Below are positions 38,501 to 47,057 of a stretch of 64,000 nucleotides of DNA, piece by piece. The notes beneath the pieces were generated by a model. The model worked only from the letters and a program-made list of their open reading frames with translations, did not search any database and was not told the DNA's origin. Position 1 is the stretch's first letter; each line of letters begins with the position of its first letter. A program made the position numbers and the translations under genes. The DNA is from Haliclystus octoradiatus. Lineage: Eukaryota > Cnidaria > Staurozoa > Stauromedusae > Haliclystidae. The stretch covers positions 11,466,538 through 11,530,537 of the forward strand of contig OU744446.1 in the NCBI GenBank assembly GCA_916610825.1, read 5' to 3'.

Positions 38501-41500
38501 AAGTGGTATGTATATATCGGCTTACCTAGTCCGATATAGCTATTCCTGAAATGGCGTTTATAAGGAAAACATAGAAAACGAGCACAGTATCCAATATAAA
38601 GGGTCGCATAGGATAGATGACATTAAAATTCACTGACAATGTACTTTCTATAATTTTAAGATGTTTAGGTAGCTTGATATAATACATCAAAAAGTGGTAT
38701 ATATATATATCGGCTTACTTAGTCCGATATAGCTATTCCTGAAATGGCGTTTATAAGGAAAACATAGAAAACGAGCATAGTATCCAATATAAAGGGTTGC
38801 ATAGGATAGATGACATTAAAATACACTGACAAATGTACTTTCGATCATTATAAGATGATTAGGTAAATCGATGTAACACATCAAAAACTGGTACACATGT
38901 ATCAGCATTCTTAGCCCGATATAGCCATGCTTAAAATTTTTCAGCTACTTTTTCAATTTCACTTTAATTCATGTCTGAGTATATGACATCTAAAGATAAA
39001 CAGTGAATTGTATATGTTTAGTGTACTAGACATTTAAAGTCGAGAAAGATAAAACCGGCTATTTGAAAATCTGAAAAGCCGTGAAATAACACTTAGTTTA
39101 ACATTGATGGCCTTTACTAATTATATACTCCATATTTTTTTATCAAGTTTTTTTAATTCACTTCGATACATATCTAAGTATGACGTAGGCCTACTAAGAT
39201 AAACAGTGAATGGTACTGCCCGTTCTATTGTGAGAGACATTTAAAGTCTAGAAACATTTAAAACCGCACTGTATTGAAGTCACGGGTGCCAAATCCCGCT
39301 TCTTTTCACTAACGCCATTTAAAAATCGTGCGCGGCATAATATATTACCGCGCGGTTGAAAAAAATGTTTAATGCCGAAAATTTTTCAAAATGGCGGTTT
39401 CCAGAAAAAGTTTAATACCGAAAATACATTTTCGGTATTAAACTTTTCGGTATAAACACATACAACCTATTTTTTTTCTGTGATAACCTTGAATAATAGT
39501 TATAGACCTAATGTACTAGGCCTTAGATACCAACCATTGTTTTGATTCTTTTTGAAAAAGGGTCTATAAAGTTTGGGCTATTGTGCCTCTGTGTTTAAAA
39601 CATGAGGGCATAAGTTATATCCTCACAATCAACATTTTACACTAATTTCTGATAAAAACAATAATTTGGTACAGTCAAATATGGTATAACGGTCACCTCT
39701 ATACAACAGCCACCTGTCTATAATGGTCACTCTTGCAATGTCTAAAATAATATTTTCTATTGAATCTAACCTGTATATTAAGTCCACCTGTCTATAGTGG
39801 TCAATTTTTCTACCTCTTGTAGCTGGCTGTTATATACAGGTTTCACTGTAGTTGTGCTTTCTCACCTTCTGCTCAGCACAAGGACGTTTTGGTGGTGAAC
39901 CACTTGATGGTGATGATGGATTAATGGTTTTACCAGCATGTTTTAACACTATACAGTTCTGTACTTGTAATCCACTAAAAATCGTAAAAAGTTAATATAT
40001 TTTAACTCATATCAAATTACAGTAAAGATGATTGCTGATAATATCAGATTTGTCGCACCCATCTCACCTGTTGGCACATTCTGTTAACGATTCATCAACA
40101 ACAGTTTTAAGATCAATATATTTTGGTCCACGAAAGAAACCATCTGCAAGGAAAATTATGGAAGCATGATAATTGTTTCAAAATAAATTATGTTGTAATA
40201 TCTATCTAGATCTTACATTACAGGTATACATTTGGTTTGTGAATGCAAAACACAAGTCAAAAGGCGATAACTTTTTCCAATCATGCTATCGAAAGGTATC
40301 ATTAATTTCATCGTTTGAAGGTATACAGATTGTTAATTATCTTGATTAGAATGTCAGATTCAAGTTCAACTAATTGGAGATTTATTTAGGACAGTTATTA
40401 TAAAATTGTAGGCTATATCAAAAACAAATTTAAGGAGAATTGGGGATGCCTTGGAGTGCTTAGGGATGCGTGGAGACATGTGTGTGCAATTGTAAGCCTT
40501 ACAATAAAGTCCATGGGTATAACGTGCTCATGAACACTTCATAGATATACGTAAAGTTCATAGACTCAGTCAATCTTCTTTGCAGGGATGATTATGATGA
40601 GGGTGATTTTACTAACCAGCTGTTATAACCATTGAGCATTGTCCATCAATCATACGTTCTGCTAAAGAATCAGCTGAAAAGCCAGCAAACTGTTGCAAGA
40701 AAGGAAATATAATCTTTGAATTTAACATGAACCCACCAACAACAAGATTGTATAGCTAGTATTTCAATACTAGGCCTACTTACTACAATGGAATGAACGG
40801 CACCAAGGCGGGCACAAGCAAGCATCGCAACAACAAGCTCAATGACCATTGGCATATAGATTGCAACTCTGTCACCTTTCTTGACTCCTGTAAAACAAAA
40901 AGAGTTGTAAATACCCCCTGTGGAAACAGCTCATGGACTTTAACTTGCTTATCCAAAAGCTCATGAAAAGCAGACCACTCATATATGATTCAGTGAATGT
41001 TTTTGCAAGGGTTTAACTTTCTAAGTGTTTGGGTTACTGAGGAAAACTCTGAGTACTAGTTACAATATAAGGAGGAAAAATTGGTGGATCATATAGCCAT
41101 AAAGCCAAACACATGCAAGTAGACCTACATACTGTACATGCATGTAGAATTAGGTTATCACACACAAAATATTGCCTACAGATCTCCATAGATGTTTTAT
41201 ATTGGATATGTTTAATAGAATCAATGTAACCTTAGGCCTACCTTTAGATTTGAGAACATTAGCAAATTTGCAAACTTGCTTCAGCAGTTCAGAGTAAGTG
41301 TATTTTTCATGATCACCAAGTTCATTGCCTTCCCTAAAAGTAATAACATAATTCCAGCAGCTGTTTTGATAGGTCAAAATTTATTAATTAGAAGAAAATT
41401 GTTGAAATGTTCTAGAATTCGAAAAGGCTAGATTTCTTAACAAGACATGTGTCCATGAGATGCGTTTTCAATGTTGAAAAACCCTTAAGAACTAGAAAAA

Positions 41501-43551
41501 ACATTCAACACAATCTTTCATTTAATAAGAAGCAACTGGCATTGCACAATGGAGTCAAGGGCCGATGGTAGAATGATATAACGCTGAACTCTGCAGACTT
41601 GCAGAGATGTGGGTTAGCTCAGTTCAATCGTTATTATTTCCTTTTCTGATTGTACACTAGCTTTAATAGTTTGTTTACTAAATCGCAAAACTCAAAATGA
41701 CTGAATCTAGCAACATCGTATTTTTGTGCACACCCTCAATTCTTGTTCTTAAATTGACTAGCACTAGCAAATCACAATCTAGACTTTCCTTTACCACCCT
41801 GAACCTGTGATAATGTTTCAACTAAATTGTGCTTATGGTGAAGATAATCCACTTCAGTTTCAAGGGACTTGATGAAGTTACTTAGGGAATAATTATTTAT
41901 ATCTCAATGAGAGTGATTGTAATTGCTCATATAAAAGCAGAATAAATGGGGACAAACAGACAATTAAATAATGTTCCCCAAATTTCACAGAATAATTTTT
42001 TGGGCCCTTTTTAATGCATATAATGGAGTTACTCAAAAAGTCAAAATGGCAATTGAATGATCAAGAAAACATTAATTGAATCAAAACAGGAGCCACGAAA
42101 TGTATGGCAATCAACTAAAGTAAGTAGGCCTAAACCAAATTTGTTGACAGTTGGTAAATAAGCTATTACAGCTTATAGAAATTTAGGGAAACAACATGAA
42201 ATAAAGGGTAATTTCATGCTAGGCTATTTTTGGATAGGTGGTAGGCTATTTTATCCTCCATTGATCCAACAGAGGATGAAACAAAGAGGTACAGTATGCC
42301 GTGTAGAAAATGGGTCCACGCTAACCAACAGGACTATGCCAGTATGTAAAGAAAGATTTCTGAACATTTTCGCCAAGCACAAATTTTAAATGTGCTGAAA
42401 ATACATATTTAGTTTAGATATTCTCAACTAAATATAATATTGTGATTTTTGTATGACTGTATTCTAACCAGGATATGAGAGACATGGGAGACGAGAATGA
42501 AGACAAGAAGAACATAAATTACCACAGTTTGTAGACAAAAAATATTTCCCTGCAGGCGCAGCACTTTAATCGATTTTTTCTTTCTCTGTGGGCCGAAAAA
42601 CAATAATCTATAGATATTTTGTAGAATAGGGTTCCCGGAAAAAAGGCTACGGGCGGCTCTGCCATACTCTGCAGACAGGAAACTACCCACTACAGGCACG
42701 ACTTTCAGACTACTATTAAACAGTCTGGAGTGCCGGTCTGCAAAGCATGGTAGCTGTGCCCCCGAGATGAAAATTTTTCTCGTGATTGCCGCCCCTGGAG
42801 CTGCAGTTTTCATCAAAAATCGGCAGTTAAAAATGATTTTTTCATCATTTTCTTCGTATTTTTTTTGCTGAAATGATGAATTTTGTCGCCCCTGGAGTCA
42901 AATTTGATCAAATTTGATCAGTTGCCGCCCCCGCCCTTGACTTTTTTCGGCGCTGCCGTCCCCGAGATCTCGTCGAGATTGCCATTATTTGCAGATTGGT
43001 TGGAGTGGAGGTTTGACAATCTGACTTTATATAACGACACTGATATCGAGACTAACATTATTCTAGGTTCAGGGCTTTAGGCAATACTAACTTAATTAAA
43101 ATAGGCTGCTGCATATGATACAGGCATACTAAAAAATCAACGAAAGTATTACAAGACCTACAAGACCTATGGGAATAACAGCCTATAGATTTCTAAGTTC
43201 TCACCAGTAAAATGCAATCCTGTCCCCATGTCCTTTATCCTTGACTATTCTATCCAGGACATTATAGCAAATATTAGTTTTTGCTCCTTCCATGAATTTG
43301 ATTGAAATATCACCATCGCTAACTTTAAAATTGTAATTACAAAAATCTCCAGTAAACCACTTCTCCCAATGAAAATCATTTGCAATGTCACACCAGAATT
43401 TTTCAGGGTTTTCGATCGATAACTTGTAAAGTTCGTGGTATGTGTTCATATCTTTAACATGAGCATTCGATGATACGTACGACGAGGGCTCAAACACATC
43501 TTTTTGTTTGCCATTTGAGGCATTACTTTCTGTGTGCCCGTTGTCCGCCAT
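26578..43551 (-). CDS. ACSS2: Acetyl-coenzyme A synthetase, cytosolic/nuclear ACSS2 type (complete, 18 exons, 692 aa)
   Basis: This enzyme makes acetyl-CoA from acetate, ATP and CoA through an acetyl-AMP intermediate. Exons in transcript order: 43205-43551, 41242-41333, 40784-40887, 40617-40689, 40068-40143, 39866-39974, 33173-33288, 32534-32608, 31916-32033, 31365-31498, 31149-31281, 29858-29914, 29502-29585, 29069-29177, 28840-28979, 27994-28053, 27577-27622, 26578-26783. All phases join; total 2,079 nt including TAA. Motifs: P-loop-like [11 protein letters not shown] split across exons 7/8; [12 protein letters not shown] (exon 9); [10 protein letters not shown] and DTFWQTET (exon 11); [17 protein letters not shown] (exon 15); and [13 protein letters not shown] (exon 18), whose Lys is the regulatory acetylation site in the family. 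Length is close to human ACSS2 (701 aa). ACSS1 is the alternative paralogue; the N-terminus [10 protein letters not shown] has no obvious mitochondrial signal. An in-frame ATG at 43641 could add 30 residues. Confidence 0.97.
28285..28335 (+). repeat. Solo terminus of the TAGCCTGC Mutator-like MITE family
   Basis: GCATGCGTGCAGACAGAC and CTTTTCCTTCGTATAGTC match the left end of the element at 11309-11584. No second terminus was found nearby. Lies in ACSS2 intron 15. Confidence 0.5.
29682..29830. repeat. TTCATGAA-palindrome dispersed repeat copy
   Basis: CTTGTGAAAACAGTTCATGA and GTTAAATGGCC near the left end, the inverted core GGCCATCTAATG inside, and CTGTTCATGAACTC at the right. Lies in ACSS2 intron 12. 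Confidence 0.65.
30247..30525. other. Unclassified, less AT-rich block in ACSS2 intron 11
   Basis: Opens with a (GT)n tract, then TTCACGCTCTCCACGGATAA and CACAGCCACCAAACTTTACA, and closes with CCCAGCGCAGCGGGTCC. Composition differs from the surrounding intron and it reads like a mobile-element fragment, but no termini, duplication or protein could be found. Confidence 0.35.
31549..31765. repeat. TTCATGAA-palindrome dispersed repeat copy
   Basis: Contains GAATTAAATGGCCC, AAGTTCATGAAAACGAGC and several TTCATGAA/GTTCATGA units. Diverged copy in ACSS2 intron 9. Confidence 0.55.
32984..33012. repeat. (ATC)n simple repeat
   Basis: About nine ATC units in ACSS2 intron 7. Confidence 0.9.
33368..34406. 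mobile_element. Mutator-like element (1,021 bp) with ~100-bp TIRs and 9-bp duplication
   Basis: The element at 33377-34397 runs from TAGCCTGCGTGCAGACCC to the inverse. TIR similarity extends about 100 bp, including GATTAGTAGGGTCTGC and the GCTTGCGCTGG/CCAGCGCAAGC pair. The direct repeat GGTTAAATC flanks it at 33368-33376 and 34398-34406. Long TIRs and a 9-bp duplication fit the Mutator superfamily. Inside on the minus strand, 33760-33906 reads [20 protein letters not shown] and on to [20 protein letters not shown], which looks coding but is not identified. It is in ACSS2 intron 6. Confidence 0.75.
34407..34675. repeat. TTCATGAA-palindrome dispersed repeat copy
   Basis: Starts CTGCAAAAAGTAGTTTGAG and ends ACTGTTTTCGTAGGG, with many TTCATGAA units and ATGTTAAATGGCC. 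It directly adjoins the right target duplication of the Mutator-like element at 33377-34397. Confidence 0.65.
34708..35439. mobile_element. hAT-type element (716 bp) with 8-bp target duplication
   Basis: The element at 34716-35431 starts TAGGGATGCACCGAAT and ends ATTCGGTGCATCCCTA, a widespread hAT terminus. The 8-bp direct repeat GATTGTCC flanks it (34708-34715, 35432-35439). Subterminal ATTCGG/CCGAAT repeats are typical transposase-binding arrays. There is no transposase open frame, so it is non-autonomous. It is in ACSS2 intron 6. Confidence 0.88.
36980..37695 (+). repeat. 192-bp satellite, forward block (about 4 units)
   Basis: The landmark GCGACCCTTTATATTGGATA recurs at 37091, 37283, 37473 (GCAACC variant) and 37665, a 190-192-bp period. 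A degenerate outlier of the same unit lies at about 35975-36125. Units share CTGTGCTCGTTTTCTATG and CTTATAAACGCCATTT. Confidence 0.92.
37700..38930 (-). repeat. 192-bp satellite, inverted block (about 6 units)
   Basis: The reverse landmark GGGTCGCATAGGATAGATGA recurs with its T at 37834, 38026, 38218, 38412, 38604 and 38797, a 192-194-bp period. The units are the reverse complement of the forward block, giving a head-to-head arrangement. Confidence 0.92.
38935..39280. repeat. Second diverged tandem duplication inside the TIR-bounded element
   Basis: TTCACTTTAATTCATGTCTGAG...GATAAACAGTGAATTG recurs about 200 bp later as TTCACTTCGATACATATCTAAG...GATAAACAGTGAATGG, both followed by GAGACATTTAAAGTC-like words. 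Two units, distinct from the 192-bp satellite. Confidence 0.65.
39670..39850. mobile_element. pogo/Tigger-like MITE with TA duplication (177 bp)
   Basis: The element at 39672-39848 starts CAGTCAAATATGGTATAACG and ends TACAGGTTTCACTG, flanked by TA on both sides. It shares internal GGTCACCTCTATAC and TAGCTGGCTGTTATATAC with the truncated inverse copy at 386-565. It lies just left of ACSS2 exon 6. Confidence 0.75.
40914..41011. repeat. TTCATGAA-family element, diverged copy with termini
   Basis: Starts CCCCCTGTGGAAACAGCTCA and ends GAATGTTTTTGCAAGGG. The termini match the family TIR although the palindromic core has decayed. Lies in ACSS2 intron 2. Another weak copy with GCTCATGAACACTTCATAG is at 40525-40585. 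Confidence 0.55.
41395..43200. other. ACSS2 intron 1
   Basis: Holds a tRNA-like stretch near 41560-41640 (GGCCGATGGTAGAATGATAT, then GTTCAATCG), possibly a decayed SINE, and a less AT-rich patch at 42580-42990 with repeated GCCGCCCCTGGAG words. The open frame at 42424-42816 (minus) spans that patch and is not recognisable. No gene supported. Confidence 0.45.
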
Positions 43552-43555
43552 TTTG
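43544..43555 (-). promoter_or_regulatory. YY1-like motif overlapping the ACSS2 start codon
   Basis: The minus strand reads CAAAATGGCGGA, matching the YY1 consensus CAANATGGCGGC at 11 of 12 positions, with its ATG being the proposed start codon (MADN). Such start-codon YY1 sites are common in housekeeping genes. It is consistent with a short 5' UTR here. Motif evidence only. Confidence 0.4.
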
Positions 43556-44994
43556 ATGTAGATACTAGATTGTGAAATTTCAAATGGTAGCCTTTGATCC
43601 CGCTTTTGTCCACGTGGATCCAAAACAAAAACAAGCTTCAACCAGATTTAATAAAGATTCTCACGAAGCACTGTCTTAAAAACATCACACAAATTCAACA
43701 ACAAACTAAATACAAATACTTCCAGTTAAAAAATTATTGTTTCTATCGCAAAAAGTTTATGGTATATGCTCAATAATAAATAATAATAACTTGTATTGAT
43801 AATTAAATTGTTTAATTTTACACAAAATTGGAAATTATCTTTTAATCGGATTAAAACAAAGCGAGGTCAATCCATAATAGCTTCCTCACACCCATCATTA
43901 CACAATCATTTCAGGGACTGCCTAAAAGGGTGACCATGACCGTGACCGGTCACGTATGTCTAAAAGGGTGACCGATCGTGACTTTTAGAAAAAGGCAAAA
44001 AGAAGATAGAAATAAGACATTGGGCATAACAAACACAGCTTGGCCAATTTATATGGCTAAATGCAATCCAATTCTTTACTTGTTAAAGAAATTTAAGAGT
44101 TGATATTGTCGTGTTGAGTCAATAACAAACTGGGAATTTCTGATAGGCGTCTAAACCGATGACTAACCCATGCTGTGACGGGACAATAGCAACCATGCTT
44201 AGAAGTGACAAAGTTTCAAACTGCGAACGTTAAACTTCAATGTTCAACGTTCGCACCTTCTTCTAAAAAAGTCCAAAACGAGACGGTAGTCTTGACGGCG
44301 GGCTAAACTTCCATGTTCACACATCAAATTTCTAAAGTTCAACGTTCACACTTTTCTGCCTTGAAATTCACAACGAGGCGCAGCAACAAGGGAACGAGTT
44401 TATTCATAAAAATCATTAATGAATAAATATGATCGAAAGTGCTCTGCGAAATAAAAACAGCGAAAATAAAATAAAATAGTTTCAGCTTCAAATAGTCTGT
44501 AAAATAAAAATACATCGCATATCACTATCAGTAAAGTATCGAACAAGAACAAGTGCTGTACAGGTACAACTTGAGGTTCATTCCCGCTTAAAAATTCTAA
44601 GAAATAATGAACTTTAAAATAAACGTATTCGAAATTATTTGAATATTATTAAGTTTCTTCAGGAATGACGTCATGATTTTCTCGAGAAGGGGACAACCTT
44701 TCCCTACAGCGGTTTTTCTTCAAGTTTAAAAAATTAATACATGTGTGACATTGCGTGTATGTAGTTCCGACAGGGGTCTATATAGCACTCCTTCCCCTCC
44801 TTCTAGTCTCACTGGATTTCTGATAAAGAAACGTGCATGCTGGGCGTGTATATTTACCATTGAATTGTATATTGTAGATACAGTATACCATTACTTTCGA
44901 TAGTTCTTGAATAAGTGGAAATTACTCTAAGCGTCTACTATATATATATATGTATCCACGAATTTGAGTGTATGGACCGATCTGTTGATTTAGC

Positions 44995-45477
44995 ATGGCG
45001 TCCGATGTCAACACTGACGTTAAGTTAAGACTGTTCAGACACACGATAGAACCTGTTCTATTATATGCTTCTGAAACGTGGGTTCTATCAACCTCACTAT
45101 TGACCCGACTTGACTCAGCTTATGACGCCATGCTTCGGCATGCTTTAGGAGTACATTGGCCCAACTTACTGTCTACTGCTAAACTTAGGAAACTTTCCCC
45201 TTCTGCCTCTGCTATTGCTCACCAACGTCAGATGTCTTTTTTAGGTCACATCGAAAGGTCAAAGACGTATGCCCCTCAACCGCTGCATGACATCCTTCAT
45301 TGGCAACCGAAGGAGATGCTTCGACGGGGCTATGGTAGAGTAGTATCTTTTCATAATGTTTTGTATCGTGAATTGTGTTATTTAAAAATTTCTTTGTCAG
45401 CTATGTCTGACCGTGTTTTGTGGCGTTCTTTATGTAGCAAATATGTAAGGCGTAAGAGGGATGGCACATTCCTATAA
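44995..45477 (+). pseudogene. LINE reverse-transcriptase C-terminal fragment inside the Mutator-like element
   Basis: An open frame of 160 codons reads DVNTDVKLRLFRHTIEPVLL, then SETWVLSTSLLTRLDSAYDA and FLGHIERSKTYAPQPLHDIL. This is the typical C-terminal region of non-LTR retrotransposon reverse transcriptases, where the last strands run ...KxRLFxxTVxPVLLYxSETW. It is cut at its 5' end and has no palm-domain YADD motif in view. It is either a retrotransposon stub that landed in the transposon or sequence picked up by it. Confidence 0.75.
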
Positions 45478-46584
45478 TGTGACTGTCTATACTACTACTA
45501 GCATGACTAATAAACTATAGGCAGTTATAAATTCTAATTGATAATTTCATGCATACAACTAATCTGAAATTTGAGCTTACTAATCATTTTGAAAAAACTG
45601 CAATAATTTAATTGAAAAAACACTAATTAAGATGTATTTATTGTATAAATGAAACAAAGATTAGTCAAGTTTTACCGTGACTCTGAGTTTCGCGCTTGTA
45701 CGCTCTCCAGACGGAATTTATTCTAATGTAAAACATAACCAGTAACTCTCTTTATATACATGTATGAAAAATTATATTATTGATTTACACTTAGCTATAT
45801 TATATTCAATGTATTTACTTTGTATTTGTTTCCTTAAACTTTCGCAGGTAATATTTATTTTCGTGGTGGCACTTCTTATTTATTGTATGATTATGTATAT
45901 ACGGTAGTATAGTTCTAGATATCGGATTAAACTTTTAAAAATACAAAGCATAATTCGGTATTTTGCCTACTAAAAACTGTTTAGTAAATGTTCTAAAGCT
46001 ACGGCCACTCCACGACCCATCGTAGTAATATATTACTCCATATTTCCTCAATACAGCTGTGAAATGCTTGCCTTCAAAGAGGGCGTTGCTGTTTCTGGCT
46101 CGAAACTATTGCCACTAAATAACGTTAACGATTTGGGTAAATTCAGGATCGATGCTGGATCATTACAATTCAACTGGATAGGCAGGATCCATGCCTCCAT
46201 GGATGATTTGCAGTAAAATAGCCATGAGTCAAATCCATTGGCAAATTGCAGTCTTTGCATGATGTAATTTTAAATCAGATTTCAAAGCATTCTCCATATC
46301 TTGCGAGGAACGACATCGTACATCGTCTGCTTCGACTGATATAGCGAATGTTAGATCCAATTCTCGGGGGGGGGGGGTAATTCCCACATGACTGCTAGAC
46401 GCTCCACTCTTTTTAGTTCCATATTCCAGCTGAGAAAATACTTCTTTGGGTATCGCGTTTCAAGTTGTTGAACTTTTGGGTATCCTATATTTGACTTCTT
46501 CAAAATTTTTTGAAAATCTTTTGGGTATTATTTTAAAGTTTTGAAACTTTTTGGCTAGCATCAACAGACTTCACTTTTTTCCAA

Positions 46585-46935
46585 AGTGGTACACCCCGTT
46601 CCGACTAAAGAGCTGGAGTTACTCCCCTCCGGATCCAAGTTCGAAGTGGAAGGACAGTCCCATATTTTAAAGAATTTTTCAGGGATATAAAGATATCATT
46701 ATATACTGATGAGCAGGGGACCTACGGTAGATCAATGGATTATTTTCAAAGCGAATAACTGAAGAGTAATGTGACAGAAAAGGTAAATATTGAGTATACA
46801 TTGTATCGCGACGGGAAAGTGATCACCGATGATGATGGTAAAGATTGTAGTTTAATTGCTTCAAGTAGTGAAGGGGTGTACCACTGCCACGTCTCGTGCA
46901 GGGATTCAACTTTGGAGTCATCGAAAGTAACAGTT
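46585..46935 (+). pseudogene. Immunoglobulin-like domain remnant inside the Mutator-like element
   Basis: The frame running from 46759 reads VNIEYTLYRDGKVITDDDGK, then SSSEGVYHCHVSCRDS and SSKVTV. That is the C-to-G strand layout of an Ig domain, with the D/E-G-x-Y-x-C motif and a closing VTV strand. About 100 bp upstream, from 46585, another frame reads PTKELELLPSGSKFEVEGQ, matching the A/B-strand start of such a domain, after a pyrimidine tract and an AG acceptor. A stop at 46756-46758 and the gap between the blocks show it is broken. A host cell-surface gene exon captured by the transposon is the likely source; which gene is unknown. Confidence 0.55.

Positions 46936-46967
<32 letters not shown>
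46936..46967. repeat. (ATC)n simple repeat
   Basis: A run of about eleven ATC trinucleotides that directly follows the Ig-like remnant. It creates spurious poly-Met and poly-Ile frames. Confidence 0.9.
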
Positions 46968-47017
46968 TTATTCAGAACCTTTAAGTTATACAAACTTTTT
47001 TCAAAGGACTGATTAGG

Positions 47018-47057
47018 ACAAAGTTACAAAGTTACAAAGTTACAAAGTTACAAAGGA
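47018..47057. repeat. 8-bp tandem repeat (acaaagtt)n
   Basis: Four to five near-perfect copies of ACAAAGTT inside the Mutator-like element. Confidence 0.85.

Larger units (their letters stand above)
35765..39457. mobile_element. TIR-bounded element (3.7 kb) carrying a mirror-image satellite array
   Basis: The 29 bp at 35765-35793 (GTTTATACCGAAAAGTTTAA...) recur perfectly inverted at 39429-39457. Just inside the left end are further TTTAATACCGAAAA repeats; near the right end is a small TACCGAAAA/TTTTCGGTA palindrome. Between them lie ~192-bp tandem units, forward on the left and inverted on the right, plus 0.9 kb of unassigned sequence (36125-36960). I saw no transposase and no clear target duplication. 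Helitron-related and other satellite-bearing elements are possible relatives; the class is unresolved. It is in ACSS2 intron 6. Confidence 0.65.

Noticed and set aside
35765-39457. CRISPR array from the ~192-bp repeats
   Set aside because: Units are contiguous satellite monomers without unique spacers, in an animal genome.
41560-41640. tRNA gene or clear SINE in ACSS2 intron 1
   Set aside because: B-box-like GTTCAATCG and a weak A box only; no cloverleaf or tail could be drawn.
42424-42816. Minus-strand 130-codon frame in ACSS2 intron 1
   Set aside because: Spans a low-complexity, less AT-rich patch; no motif, no splice fit to ACSS2.
44995-45477. 160-codon open frame as a host gene
   Set aside because: The translation is a reverse-transcriptase C-terminus inside a transposon.
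46048-46260. Minus-strand 70-codon frame inside the Mutator-like element as captured coding sequence
   Set aside because: Open but with no recognisable motif or splice context; could be chance.
46746-46967. Open frame beginning with ten Met residues
   Set aside because: Produced by translating the ATC simple repeat and the antisense of the Ig-like remnant.
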